64,000 nucleotides of DNA from an uncultured Bacteroides sp. (GTDB lineage Bacteria; Bacteroidota; Bacteroidia; Bacteroidales; Bacteroidaceae). Below the pieces are notes generated by a model. That model was given only the letters and a program-made list of their open reading frames with translations, was not told the DNA's origin and made no database searches. The DNA lies in NCBI RefSeq assembly GCF_905207245.1, contig NZ_CAJLKP010000004.1, positions 62,001-126,000 on the forward strand. Direction: 5' to 3'. This document shows positions 53,494 through 62,920 of this stretch, in pieces (within the stretch, counting starts at the first letter, position 1; each line of letters starts with the position of its first letter). The translations under genes and the position numbers were made by a program.

Positions 53494-56400
53494 ATGAAGA
53501 AGTATTTCCTTTTTATGTTCTCTTTCCTTTTTGTCTTTTCTGCTAATGCCGGAGAAGGAAGATATACCCTCCCATTGACGGGAAGTGGCTGGTCACTATG
53601 GCTCGATAAGGAAGCGAGCTGGCAGAATGACCGCCTTTATCTTCCGCACGAGATAACTGACCTGTCTTTGCTGCCTGAGAATCAGCCTACAGGTGGTTGG
53701 CAAGTTCTGGATGACAACCCTAAGGCTGTGTCTGTTGAAGTACCGGGCACGGTAGAAGAATATCTCACCGTTTCTGATAATCCCCGTCCGGAAGATTTCC
53801 GGGGAGTAAGTTGGTGGTATCGTAAGATTAAGATTCCTGCTGACCAGAAGAATAAACGCTTTATTATTTACTTTGAATCAGTCAGGATGCGTGCAGAAGT
53901 TTATCTTGACGGTAAACTTGTGGCTTACGACCTGATTGGTGAGACTCCTTTTCGTGTAGACATTACCGATGAGGCCAAGCCGGGGACAGAACAATTACTG
54001 GCAGTACGTGTCACCAATCCCGGAGGTAATTTCCACTGGCAGGACTTCGATATACTGAAATGGGGAGAGTATAATATCCCCCCTGCAAGAAGTTTCAGCG
54101 GAATTATCGGCAGGGTCAGGCTGGAGAGTGTGAATCCTGTGTTTATTTCTGATATCTATATGCAGAATACTCCTGAGTTGACTAAGGTGAATGCCATTGT
54201 TTCTTTCGCTAACGAAACGTCTTCTGATGCGGAGCGGGATATTGAACTTACAGTGAGTGAAAAGGCTAATCCGGATAAAGTTGTGTTCCGGCAGACGTTG
54301 AAAAAGGTTTCTTTTCCTTCGGGAAATCATGAGGTGACAATACCTGTAAATGTTCCTGATGCCAAGCTATGGGACCTCTCTACTCCAGAGTTGTATACCT
54401 GCAATATTCAGATAAAGAAGGGGAAAAAGATACTCGATCAGGATAAGAAGAATTTCGGCTTCCGTTGGTTCGCTGCAGATGGTGTGGGAAAGGACGCGGT
54501 GCTGCGTCTGAACGGTCGCCGTGTGATGCTGAAAAGCGCAATCAGTTGGGGATACTTCCCGGTTACGGGATTGATAGCAACGACCGAGATGGCCGAAAAG
54601 CAGGTTCTTACAGCTAAGAAGTTAGGCTTGAACATGTTGAATTTTCATCGCTGCATAGGTAGTCCGGTGGTTCTTGAAAAAGCAGATGAGTTGGGATTAC
54701 TCTATTATGAAGAACCGGGTTCATTCCATTCTGCCAACCATGATCCGTTTATCCGTACGATTGTGAATGAGAAACTGAAACGCATGGTTCATCGTGACCG
54801 CAGTCATCCGAGCCTCGTAATCTTTAATCTGATTAATGAATTTGGCGGTCGGTTGTCACAGGACAAGGAGCTTGTTGCTAAGCGTATGAATGATATGCGT
54901 GAGGCACATGCCGTAGACCCCAGCAGAATTATGACGTTTACGTCCGGTTGGGCAGGCAGTGAAGATAAAGAAGAGGATTCCAAAGCACACATGATGCCGT
55001 TTGACACGACGTTATACCGCAAGGGATGGCACGATAACCACCGTGCCGGAGGACCGGAGACTTGGGTGGAAAAATACTATAAAGGGCCGAAGGATAATCT
55101 CATGTATACCGGCAACCGCACGGAAGTCTTTCTGCGAGGTGAAGAAGGAGCGATATCTACTCCTCCCCGCATCCGGTTGATAAATGACGAAGTGGAACGC
55201 ACCGGTAAAACCGGCTGGGATGGTCTTTTCTGGAAGAGCCAGTATAAGGCTTTCACTGATTATTTTCAGAAGAAAGGGCTGGCGTCCCACTTCGGCACTC
55301 TTGATGACCTGACACGTTCTATGGCTAATGTGTCATTCGAACATCAGGGCAGGCGCATTGAGGGGATGAGAATGCAGAATCTGGGTGATGCCTACATGGT
55401 GAACGGCTGGGAAGCAATGCCTTATGATAACCATTCCGGCATTGTAGACATCTACCGCAATCCCAAAGGGGATGCTTCTATATTGGCGTACTATAACCAA
55501 CCGCTGTATGTAGCCGTTGCTTCGCGCAATCAAGTTGTAAAACTTCCGGGCAGTGCAATCGTAGATTTCTATATTGTGAATGAGAAGAACCTGAAAGGCA
55601 ACCATGCTCTGGAGATAAAAGTGGTTGCCCCCGATGGAAAAGTGGTTTATACCCGGACTGAAAAGGTCAACATAGAAGGTGGTGAAACGTTCGGCCAGCT
55701 TTTGTTGGAGAATGTGGAGATTCCTGTAAACAGCAAGGAAGGAACTTATCGCATACTGGCTGATATAAAAGCTGATAATCAGCAGATATGCGCCCAGGGG
55801 CACGATGAAGTTGTGGCCGTAGGCTGGCAGGCAAATGACCTGGCCGGCAATGGGGCTTATTATGGGAGTGAGAATGATAAAGTAGCCGCTTTCTATAAGG
55901 AGGCTACCGGGAAAGAACTTCCGGCCTTTACTTCCGAAACCGGCAAACTGGACTGGCTTGTTGTGAACCGTTCATCGTTGGATGAACCTGTTGTCATACC
56001 ATCAGACTTTTTCAAGGATAAGAATGGAAATTCTACTTTGAAGGCCACTTGGTATAGTGATCCGGCTATGAATGTTGTAGCTTCCATTAAGCCGGATACG
56101 GAACTTAACCGGACTTTTGTAGGCGGGGCACAGCCTGATGAGTCTGTTCCTGCCAATCAGCCTTTCTCGGTGATATGGGAAGGGGATATATGTCCGCCTG
56201 AGTCCGGACAGTATCTGCTGGGTGTTGAAACCAATTGCGGCGTGCGTATGTACGTTGACGACAGGCAGTTGATTGATGAGTATAATAATTCTTCTCCTAT
56301 GAAGCAGGACAGGCCTGTGGTTATGGAGGCCGGAAAACCGGTGAGGGTGCGGGTGGTATATAGCCAGACACGCCAGTCCGGTCAGATACAATTAAAATGG

Positions 56401-56898
56401 TCTCGGCCGAGCGCAGCCGCCATTGCCCCGCAAAAGTTATTCGAGCGGGTGAAGAATGATGGCACCACTTTAATCTTGCTTGGCTCTACCGAAACTTGGA
56501 TGAAGGCTGTGGCGGAATATACGAATACGGTATATAACGGCTATTACAACGTCGGGAAGAACTGGATTGGCGGAATCCATTTTGTGAGGGATCATCCTTT
56601 GTTTGCAGGGCTTCCGGTGGACGGTGCCTTGGACTGGCCTTACCAGTCGGTGGTGAGGAATGGCGACCAGAGGTTTGGCTTCCGTATGCAAGGAGAAGAA
56701 TTGGTAGCCGGCTCTTATCGGAGCACTCCGTTTGAGTTGGGCACAGCTGTAGGAATCATTCCTTGTGGGAAAGGGAAGGTTATTTTCTCTTCACTGGATA
56801 TTGCAGACAATCTGGATAATTCGTCGGGTCCTGCTGAAGTGGCCAAGAAAATATTGTGTAACTATATCAAATACTCTTTCCATGAAAAGAATTTCTAA
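53494..56898 (+). CDS. GH2-family glycosidase with inserted PA14 domain
   Basis: A secreted protein of 1134 aa with a signal peptide (about 1-19). The GH2 sugar-binding domain (GVSWWYRKIKIPADQ, FESVRMRAEVYLDGKLV) and Ig-like domain lead into the TIM barrel, with FNLINEFGGRLS (acid/base Glu near residue 449) and LRGEEGAIS as a possible nucleophile region. A PA14-like domain (about 848-965; LKATWYSDPAMN, GDICPPESGQYLLGVETNCGVRMYVDDRQL by its ends) follows. The final 170 residues (TTLILLGSTETWMKAV, GGIHFVRDHPLFAGLP) look like a GATase-type alpha/beta module. The last 17 nt overlap the next gene. The activity is not decided. Confidence 0.87.
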   Translation: MKKYFLFMFSFLFVFSANAGEGRYTLPLTGSGWSLWLDKEASWQNDRLYLPHEITDLSLLPENQPTGGWQVLDDNPKAVSVEVPGTVEEYLTVSDNPRPEDFRGVSWWYRKIKIPADQKNKRFIIYFESVRMRAEVYLDGKLVAYDLIGETPFRVDITDEAKPGTEQLLAVRVTNPGGNFHWQDFDILKWGEYNIPPARSFSGIIGRVRLESVNPVFISDIYMQNTPELTKVNAIVSFANETSSDAERDIELTVSEKANPDKVVFRQTLKKVSFPSGNHEVTIPVNVPDAKLWDLSTPELYTCNIQIKKGKKILDQDKKNFGFRWFAADGVGKDAVLRLNGRRVMLKSAISWGYFPVTGLIATTEMAEKQVLTAKKLGLNMLNFHRCIGSPVVLEKADELGLLYYEEPGSFHSANHDPFIRTIVNEKLKRMVHRDRSHPSLVIFNLINEFGGRLSQDKELVAKRMNDMREAHAVDPSRIMTFTSGWAGSEDKEEDSKAHMMPFDTTLYRKGWHDNHRAGGPETWVEKYYKGPKDNLMYTGNRTEVFLRGEEGAISTPPRIRLINDEVERTGKTGWDGLFWKSQYKAFTDYFQKKGLASHFGTLDDLTRSMANVSFEHQGRRIEGMRMQNLGDAYMVNGWEAMPYDNHSGIVDIYRNPKGDASILAYYNQPLYVAVASRNQVVKLPGSAIVDFYIVNEKNLKGNHALEIKVVAPDGKVVYTRTEKVNIEGGETFGQLLLENVEIPVNSKEGTYRILADIKADNQQICAQGHDEVVAVGWQANDLAGNGAYYGSENDKVAAFYKEATGKELPAFTSETGKLDWLVVNRSSLDEPVVIPSDFFKDKNGNSTLKATWYSDPAMNVVASIKPDTELNRTFVGGAQPDESVPANQPFSVIWEGDICPPESGQYLLGVETNCGVRMYVDDRQLIDEYNNSSPMKQDRPVVMEAGKPVRVRVVYSQTRQSGQIQLKWSRPSAAAIAPQKLFERVKNDGTTLILLGSTETWMKAVAEYTNTVYNGYYNVGKNWIGGIHFVRDHPLFAGLPVDGALDWPYQSVVRNGDQRFGFRMQGEELVAGSYRSTPFELGTAVGIIPCGKGKVIFSSLDIADNLDNSSGPAEVAKKILCNYIKYSFHEKNF

Positions 56899-59707
56899 AT
56901 CGGGAGTGGCGACTATACTGATGCTGCTGGCGTTGCTTCCTCTGAACATTGCCTGTTCGCAGGCACAAAAAGAGCAAGCGCTCCAGCAGAGTATCAAGAC
57001 CACTTATCCGACAAAGGACTGGGTCATATCCGACTTTGTTGTGACCGACCCTGCTTTCGGCGCTAAAGCCGAACCGGGATTTGACAACAGGGCTGCTTTC
57101 CAGGCGGCTATTGACGCTGCTTATAAAAGCGGCGGCGGGGTAGTGTATATACCTGCCGGAAATTATGAATTCCGTAGTACACAACTCGGCACTAAGAATG
57201 TCAGAGTTCGCCAAGGCCGCTCGGAAAGCAAGAAAGATTTCCACTTTGAATATGTTTTGCGCCTCCATCCCGGAGTGCAACTCCGTGGCGACTGGGCCAA
57301 TCCGGAGGTCAATAATGGAAAAGTCCTCGGAACCATTCTTGAAGTGCGCGTAGGCGAGGATGCACCGAATTATGATGGAAATGTGGAGAGCTGGTGGAAC
57401 GACGGACAGGCGGGCAATGCACTCCGCACGACCTATACAAGCATAGCTGACAGGTTCATCGAGATGAATGCGGGCACCGGAGTTACCAATCTCTCCATCT
57501 GGTATCCTGAGCAGGACATCAATGATGTGAAACCCTATCCGTGGACATTGTTCCAGACCCAGGGAGATTGCGCTACGATAGAACACGTCACTCTCGTCAA
57601 CTCTTACAACGGCTTCAATTCTGCGCCGAGTGAGCTGCACTATGTGCTGGATAGTTATATCACAGCACTAAACAAGGGGGTCGAAGTGCACGTATGTACC
57701 GATATCGGGCGTATTGAGAATGTCAGGATAAGCCCTGAGTACTGGGCTGAATCCGGTCTTCCGGGATCGCCTTCCCTTGCCGACGTGACAGCCTATACGA
57801 AAGCGAACGGCACGGGATACCAGATGCACCGTTCGGACTGGGAATATGTTTCTTACCTGCGTGTGTCAGGTTACAAGACAGGCGTATGGATTGGGCGTGA
57901 GCCCGGCTTTGCCGATGCCCCGAACGCTCAGTTGTATGAGGTGCATGTAGATAATTGCGGGAATGGATTGTATGTGGAAGATGTGAATCCGTATGGCATA
58001 CTTATATCCAATTCTTCTTTTGGAGCCGCCAAAGATGGCAATGCAGTATACTTTTACAAGGATTTCAGCACTTCGGTGCAATTCAACGGCGTGGATTTCA
58101 ACGGACCTGTTGTAAGCGATGGCAGCGATGGAGTAGTGTCGTTTGAAAGCTGCACATTTAGTGAATACGGAGATTATGCCCTCAAGATAAACAGCGGCAA
58201 TGTATTGCTGTCTCAATGCGATTTCAAGAAGAATGCCGGACATGTATATCTGGGTGCTGATATGCATACGCTGAAGTCGGTTAATTCGGGCTATAAATGC
58301 AATCTGGAAGTTGATAATCACAGCGCTTCGGCTAAAGTGGAAGTGGTTGCGGAGAAGAAGTACTCTTTTGACCCCATACCTAAGAACGTAAAAACAAATA
58401 TAGACGTACACCCGAGGCCGGCATCGGACAATGTCTTGAAAGCGGACCTGGCACGGGCAACGGGCTTTAATAATAACCGTCCTGCAGAAGATGTGTCGGC
58501 TGAACTGCAATCTGCCCTTGATGCGGTGAAAGCTGCCGGTGGCGGTACGCTCTACTTGCCTGCCGGAAGGTATCTGGTGGACAATCCTGTTAAAGTTCCT
58601 TCGGGAGTTGAATTGAGGGGCTCGTGGGATGTGCAACATCACACGCAAAGTGGTGGTACTGCCATATTTACCAACTATGATGGCGGAGCTGCCGGAGAAA
58701 AAGGTGCTTCGCTTATACAACTTGAAGCGGGTGCCGGCATCAGAGGCATTACACTGGCACAGCTCAATATCGCTTCTGATGGCTACAGCGTATCAAACCC
58801 GCGAAAGACTCCGTTCTTGATACAGGGACAAGGCCCCAAGGTGTATATAATCAATGTAACCATAGCGGTAGGCGACAAAGGTATAGATCTGGCTTCATAT
58901 GACACCAGTGGCCACTATGTCGATTATCTGGGTGGTGTGCCTTTAAGGGCGGGCATCTGGGTTGGCGGTGGAGCCGAAGGTGGATTCATCCGCAATATGC
59001 AGTTTAATCCTCACTATGGGTCGAGACTTCCGAAGGGAGGACAGGGCTATCCGGAGGTATTTATGATGCGGTTTGTACAATCTAATTGCAGCGCGCTTAA
59101 GTTTGCGGATGTCAAGAACCAGACTATTTTCAACAATTTCGTTTATGGTTCGGTATATGGAATACATTTCCTGAAAGATGCGATAACCGGTAAGTATCCG
59201 GGCAAGATGACCGTTATAGGACATGGCTCTGACGGATGCACCTATTCTTTATTTGTGGAAGATGCGGATAAGAATACGAAGATTGTCGCGGTTAATTCAG
59301 AGTTGGTTAATACTAAGATTCCCAATGAGCCGGTGAGGTCGTATGTCCTTATGGGAGATGAAGTTAACACCGGTAAGGTTCATCCTGACGCCAAACTTAT
59401 CCTGTATAACAGTGCATTCTGGGGAAGTCCGGTTTTCGGGGCGATTATAAATAATGGCGTTGTGTCATTCCAACAGGCCAATTTCTCGCGTTCCGGTACA
59501 CAGGGGGTAGATGTCAGAGGTGGCAAAGCGCATGTGTACACTTCTTATTTCGCTCAGAAAGTGGCAGGCCCCACCGCCGGAGACGGCGGATATGCAAGGC
59601 TGGGAGGACAAGGTAAATCAATAGAACTCACTAATAACTATTATCTCTCTGGATTGCAGTTCAATAAATCGGGAGAAGGGCTGATTTATGGTTCTGACAA
59701 GAAGTAG
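56882..59707 (+). CDS. Double beta-helix (pectate-lyase/GH28-related) protein
   Basis: A secreted protein of 941 aa from ATG 56882 (MKRISKSGVATILMLLALLPLN, probably a lipoprotein or Sec signal ending near IACSQ). The longer reading from 56765 lies wholly inside the preceding gene and is rejected. Two pectate-lyase-3-type starts are seen: NRAAFQAAIDAAYKSGGGVVYIPAGNYEF near residue 50 and ELQSALDAVKAAGGGTLYLPAGRYLVDNP near residue 540 (ends quoted). Each is followed by parallel beta-helix coils. Such pairs occur in GH55-like and GH28-related proteins. It is translationally coupled to the GH2-PA14 gene. Catalytic residues cannot be assigned by eye. Confidence 0.8.
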   Translation: MKRISKSGVATILMLLALLPLNIACSQAQKEQALQQSIKTTYPTKDWVISDFVVTDPAFGAKAEPGFDNRAAFQAAIDAAYKSGGGVVYIPAGNYEFRSTQLGTKNVRVRQGRSESKKDFHFEYVLRLHPGVQLRGDWANPEVNNGKVLGTILEVRVGEDAPNYDGNVESWWNDGQAGNALRTTYTSIADRFIEMNAGTGVTNLSIWYPEQDINDVKPYPWTLFQTQGDCATIEHVTLVNSYNGFNSAPSELHYVLDSYITALNKGVEVHVCTDIGRIENVRISPEYWAESGLPGSPSLADVTAYTKANGTGYQMHRSDWEYVSYLRVSGYKTGVWIGREPGFADAPNAQLYEVHVDNCGNGLYVEDVNPYGILISNSSFGAAKDGNAVYFYKDFSTSVQFNGVDFNGPVVSDGSDGVVSFESCTFSEYGDYALKINSGNVLLSQCDFKKNAGHVYLGADMHTLKSVNSGYKCNLEVDNHSASAKVEVVAEKKYSFDPIPKNVKTNIDVHPRPASDNVLKADLARATGFNNNRPAEDVSAELQSALDAVKAAGGGTLYLPAGRYLVDNPVKVPSGVELRGSWDVQHHTQSGGTAIFTNYDGGAAGEKGASLIQLEAGAGIRGITLAQLNIASDGYSVSNPRKTPFLIQGQGPKVYIINVTIAVGDKGIDLASYDTSGHYVDYLGGVPLRAGIWVGGGAEGGFIRNMQFNPHYGSRLPKGGQGYPEVFMMRFVQSNCSALKFADVKNQTIFNNFVYGSVYGIHFLKDAITGKYPGKMTVIGHGSDGCTYSLFVEDADKNTKIVAVNSELVNTKIPNEPVRSYVLMGDEVNTGKVHPDAKLILYNSAFWGSPVFGAIINNGVVSFQQANFSRSGTQGVDVRGGKAHVYTSYFAQKVAGPTAGDGGYARLGGQGKSIELTNNYYLSGLQFNKSGEGLIYGSDKK

Positions 59708-59776
59708 GTATTGTAGCGTTTGGCCTTATGAATACATGGTCGTTTCCTTTCGTGGAAATTCTGTTTACTCCAAATG

Positions 59777-59878
59777 GTAACTTCATTTACATGCCGAGGT
59801 AAAGGCCGTTACATACCGAAGTAAAGAGCGTTACAATAGGAGGTAAAGGTCGTTACATCCTGCGGTAAATGCTTTTAC
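59777..59878. repeat. Palindrome array 3, exact 22-bp period
   Basis: Five units of the form GTAA-N6-TTAC, typically GAGGTAAAGGCCGTTACAT. The GTAA words start at 59777, 59799, 59821, 59843 and 59865, and the TTAC words at 59787, 59809, 59831, 59853 and 59875, all exactly 22 bp apart. A degenerate sixth unit (GCAA at 59887) may follow. It lies in the 500-bp gap before the GH71/99-like gene. That gap also holds a REP-like copy and an activated-type promoter. Confidence 0.9.
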
Positions 59879-59934
59879 ATTGTGAAGCAAATGGAATGTA
59901 AATGCTATCTGTTGATAATCAGTAAACTATCGAA

Positions 59935-60029
59935 TGTCATCCTGAGCGTAGTCGAAGGATCTACTCCCTTGGCACAAAGGTGCACTAATAATAGGAGAGT
60001 AGATTCTTCGATTACGCTTCCTTAGCATG
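59935..60029. repeat. Dispersed REP-like inverted repeat, copy 2
   Basis: The left arm TGTCATCCTGAGCGTAGTCG matches copy 1 (477-565) except for one base. The right arm ends CTTAGCATGA and is more degenerate. It could fold into a long hairpin between array 3 and the promoter. Confidence 0.7.
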
Positions 60030-60063
60030 ATTTGCTGATGGATGGTCCTACGGATTGATAAAA

Positions 60064-60152
60064 AGGCGATTAATGTTTCATTTTAATTGAAAATTAATTC
60101 TCAGATAAGCGTAATATAGCTGATTGCTTAATCTCTGGATTTTACTTTTGCA
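60064..60152 (+). promoter_or_regulatory. GH71/99-like operon promoter with shared activator region
   Basis: The -7 box TACTTTTG is at 60143-60150. The upstream part aligns without gaps with 40227-40315 in front of the SusC gene. The core CAGATAAGCGTAATAT (60102-60117) ends 25 nt before the -7 box, the same spacing as there. The expected -33 TTTG is missing. Confidence 0.7.
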
Positions 60153-60214
60153 GCAAAGATTATCAGGTGGAATAGGTAGCAAGTTTTTAATAACAGATAT
60201 AAAGATAATGCATT

Positions 60215-61507
60215 ATGAAGAATAAGTTATTCGTTACTTTGGGCATCCTCGGCATGAGCATGTTGGCTTATGCCGGTCCCAAACACTCTCAGGAGACTTC
60301 TTATCCAAGTTACAAAGGATTGATTATGGCAGGATACCAAGGTTGGTTTCGCGGCCCGCAGGATGGAACCAATCAAGGCTATGGCCATTATGGCACCGGA
60401 AAGCAATTTGACGAGAAACATTGCACTATTGATGCATGGCCCGATGTGAGTGAATATGAAAAGACCTATGAGACGCCTTTCCGGCATGCCGACGGAAGAA
60501 AGGCACGTGTATTCAGTTCAGCGGACAAGTCTACTGTCGACCTGCACTTCAAGTGGATGAAGGAGTATGGCGTAGATGGGGTATTTGTGCAACGCTTTTT
60601 TAGCTACACTCGTGGAGACCAGCAAAACTCGGTACCGAACCGTATTTTAGCGAATGCCTTGGAAGCGGCTTCAAAGTATGACCGCGCCATAGCTGTCATG
60701 TATGATTTGTCCGGGTTGAAAAAGTCAGGTGAAGATTGCTCCCTGATTATGGAAGACTGGAAAAAGCTGGTAGACAATCAGAAGGTAACGAATCAGGCTG
60801 GGAAAAAGACTTATCTGCATCATAATGGAAAGCCCGTGGTAGCTATATGGGGAGTTGGTTTTCCCGACCGCCCTTATAATATCAGGAACATCGGTTTAGA
60901 CCGTTTGATTGACTTCTTGCAGAATGACCCTGTTTATGGTGGTTGCACGGTGATGTTGGGTGTTCCTACTTTCTGGCGTAATCTGGAGGCTGATTGTATC
61001 AATGATCCCTATCTGCATACAGTGATTAAGAAAGCGGATATAGTTCTGCCATGGACTGTCCAGCGTTTTTCTCCTTTGTTGCATAACGACATGGACCGCT
61101 TCCGTGACTTGGTGATTGAAGATATCCGTTGGTGTAAGGAGAATGGCGTAGATTATGTTCCTGCCGTAACTCCCGGATTCAGTTGGCACAATCTTAGCAA
61201 ACTGGAATTCCCGGATGACGTGAAGCCTGTTGGCAGTATTCCCCGTCAGGGAGGACGTTTCTATTGGCAACAGCTTTCTACTGCAATGTTGGCGGGCGCC
61301 GAGATGATTTATGTGGCCATGTTTGATGAAGTGGACGAGGGAACCGCCATCTTTAAATGTACGGGAGACCATCCGGTTAGTGATGTGGCCAAGTTTATTG
61401 ATATGGACGGACAGCCTTCCGACCATTATCTGTGGCTGACAGGCGAGGCTGCCCGCATGCTCAGGAAAGAGATTCCACTGACGTTTAAGATGCCCGTAAG
61501 AGAATAA
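60215..61507 (+). CDS. GH71/GH99-like glycoside hydrolase
   Basis: A secreted protein of 430 aa with a signal peptide (MKNKLFVTLGILGMSMLAYA). The barrel shows IMAGYQGWF (typical start of GH71/99-like enzymes), DLHFKWMKEYGVDGVFVQRF, AIAVMYDLSGL, GKPVVAIWGVGF, YVPAVTPGFSWHNLS and YVAMFDEVDEGTAIFK (acidic pair E-V-D-E). GH99 enzymes are endo-alpha-mannosidases or mannanases and GH71 are alpha-1,3-glucanases; this branch is often annotated only as like those families. It is first in an operon with the second acetylesterase, which starts 4 bp after its stop. Specificity is unknown. Confidence 0.82.
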   Translation: MKNKLFVTLGILGMSMLAYAGPKHSQETSYPSYKGLIMAGYQGWFRGPQDGTNQGYGHYGTGKQFDEKHCTIDAWPDVSEYEKTYETPFRHADGRKARVFSSADKSTVDLHFKWMKEYGVDGVFVQRFFSYTRGDQQNSVPNRILANALEAASKYDRAIAVMYDLSGLKKSGEDCSLIMEDWKKLVDNQKVTNQAGKKTYLHHNGKPVVAIWGVGFPDRPYNIRNIGLDRLIDFLQNDPVYGGCTVMLGVPTFWRNLEADCINDPYLHTVIKKADIVLPWTVQRFSPLLHNDMDRFRDLVIEDIRWCKENGVDYVPAVTPGFSWHNLSKLEFPDDVKPVGSIPRQGGRFYWQQLSTAMLAGAEMIYVAMFDEVDEGTAIFKCTGDHPVSDVAKFIDMDGQPSDHYLWLTGEAARMLRKEIPLTFKMPVRE

Positions 61508-61510
61508 CTA

Positions 61511-62908
61511 ATGAAACGATCTTGCTTTATAATAGTCCTGTTTGTATCTTTCTTGCTTTGGGCGGGCGGGGTACAGGCACGAATAACATTACCGTCCTTT
61601 TTCTCGGATGGGATGGTGTTGCAACAACAAAGTTCGGTTGCTATTTGGGGAAACAGTGACCGGAAACAGCAAAAGGTTACTGTAAAGACTTCGTGGAATA
61701 ACAAAAAATACACAGTAACGACGGATGAATCGGGTAGCTGGAAAGTAAAAGTAGAAACACCGGTATATGGTGGTCCCTACCATATTGAGATGAGTGACGG
61801 CGAGACGGTACGAATTAATGATGTATTGATTGGTGAGGTCTGGCTCTGTTCCGGTCAGTCTAATATGGATATGCGTGTAGGGGGGCGTTACAGCGATCCG
61901 GTGATGGGGGCGTTGGATGCGATTGTGACTTCAGGAAATCCCGGAATACGTATGTTTACAGTAGCAAGCAAAATGACCTCCGAACCGTTGACTGATTGTA
62001 AAGGTGAGTGGCAGGAAGCCTCATCGGAGACTGTTCCCGAGTTTTCGGCTGCGGGATACTTTTTTGCACGTAAACTGAATCAGGTATTGGGTATTCCCGT
62101 GGGCATTATTCATGCCAGTTATGGAGGTTCACGGGTGGAAGCCTGGATGAGTAAAGAAGGTGTAGCGCCTTACAAAGACTTGCCGGATGTGCATAATGCT
62201 TCCATTCTCTATAATGGGATGTTGAGTCCTGTGGTCGGATATGGCATTCGGGGATGTTTATGGTATCAGGGGGAAGCAAATGTGGATGCACCTGATTTAT
62301 ATACGCAGTTGTTTCCCTCATTGGTGAGCGACTGGCGTCAACAATGGGGAATAGGGGAATTTCCCTTCTACTATGCCCAGATTGCTCCGTTCAATTATAA
62401 TAAAGGAGAGGGGAAAGGCAAGAATTCGGCTTACCTGCGTGAAGCGCAAATGAAATGCCTTCATCTTATTCCTTCTTCGGGTATGGTTGTGCTGACGGAT
62501 GTTGGCGATGACCGCACTATCCACCCTATGGAGAAAGAAATGGTGGGCAATCGGTTTGCTTATCTGGCCTTGGGGCGTACTTATGGTAAGAAGGGCTTTC
62601 CGGTAACGGGACCGTTGTATAAATCTATGCAGACGGAGGGTAACAAGATTATCTTGTCGTTTGATGAAATGGGCAAGGGACTGACTACTTATCGGCAACC
62701 CTTGAATGGCTTTGAAGTAGCCGGCGAGGATAGAGTATTTCATCCCGCCCATGCACGTTTTGGTAAAGATGCGCAAACGGTTATTGTCTCAAGCCCGGAA
62801 GTGGAACAACCTGTCGCGGTGCGCTATGCCTTTAAGGATTATGTAAAGGGTTGCCTTTATAATATGTCCGGCCTTCCGGCATCTTCATTCAGAACAGATA
62901 ACTGGTAA
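61511..62908 (+). CDS. Sialate O-acetylesterase-type (SASA) carbohydrate esterase, paralogue 2
   Basis: A secreted SGNH esterase of 465 aa with a signal peptide (about 1-23). Blocks: WLCSGQSNMDMRV with the nucleophile Ser, ASYGGSRVEAWMSKEG, GCLWYQGEANVDAP, and DVGDDRTIHPMEKEMVGNRFA near the end with the Asp/His. It shares these blocks, the N-terminal beta domain (ITLPSFFSDGMVLQQQ) and the ending SFRTDNW with the paralogue at 29324-30799. It would de-acetylate a sugar of the same glycan at another stage or position. It is operonic between the GH71/99-like gene and the unknown Ca-loop protein. Confidence 0.9.
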   Translation: MKRSCFIIVLFVSFLLWAGGVQARITLPSFFSDGMVLQQQSSVAIWGNSDRKQQKVTVKTSWNNKKYTVTTDESGSWKVKVETPVYGGPYHIEMSDGETVRINDVLIGEVWLCSGQSNMDMRVGGRYSDPVMGALDAIVTSGNPGIRMFTVASKMTSEPLTDCKGEWQEASSETVPEFSAAGYFFARKLNQVLGIPVGIIHASYGGSRVEAWMSKEGVAPYKDLPDVHNASILYNGMLSPVVGYGIRGCLWYQGEANVDAPDLYTQLFPSLVSDWRQQWGIGEFPFYYAQIAPFNYNKGEGKGKNSAYLREAQMKCLHLIPSSGMVVLTDVGDDRTIHPMEKEMVGNRFAYLALGRTYGKKGFPVTGPLYKSMQTEGNKIILSFDEMGKGLTTYRQPLNGFEVAGEDRVFHPAHARFGKDAQTVIVSSPEVEQPVAVRYAFKDYVKGCLYNMSGLPASSFRTDNW

Positions 62909-62920
62909 TAAGGGAATATC

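Noticed and set aside
56765..56881. ATG 56765 as start of the double beta-helix protein
   Set aside because: The extra 39 residues are encoded wholly within the preceding GH2 gene in another frame and do not look like a signal peptide.
57866..58720. Minus-strand ORF of 284 codons opposite the beta-helix gene
   Set aside because: It is antisense to a well-supported secreted protein with regular beta-helix coils, and its translation is basic and low in recognisable motifs.
59708..60214. Hidden small gene in the long gap before the GH71/99-like gene
   Set aside because: The gap is filled by the 22-bp array, the REP-like copy and the promoter; no ORF with a plausible start and codon pattern is present.
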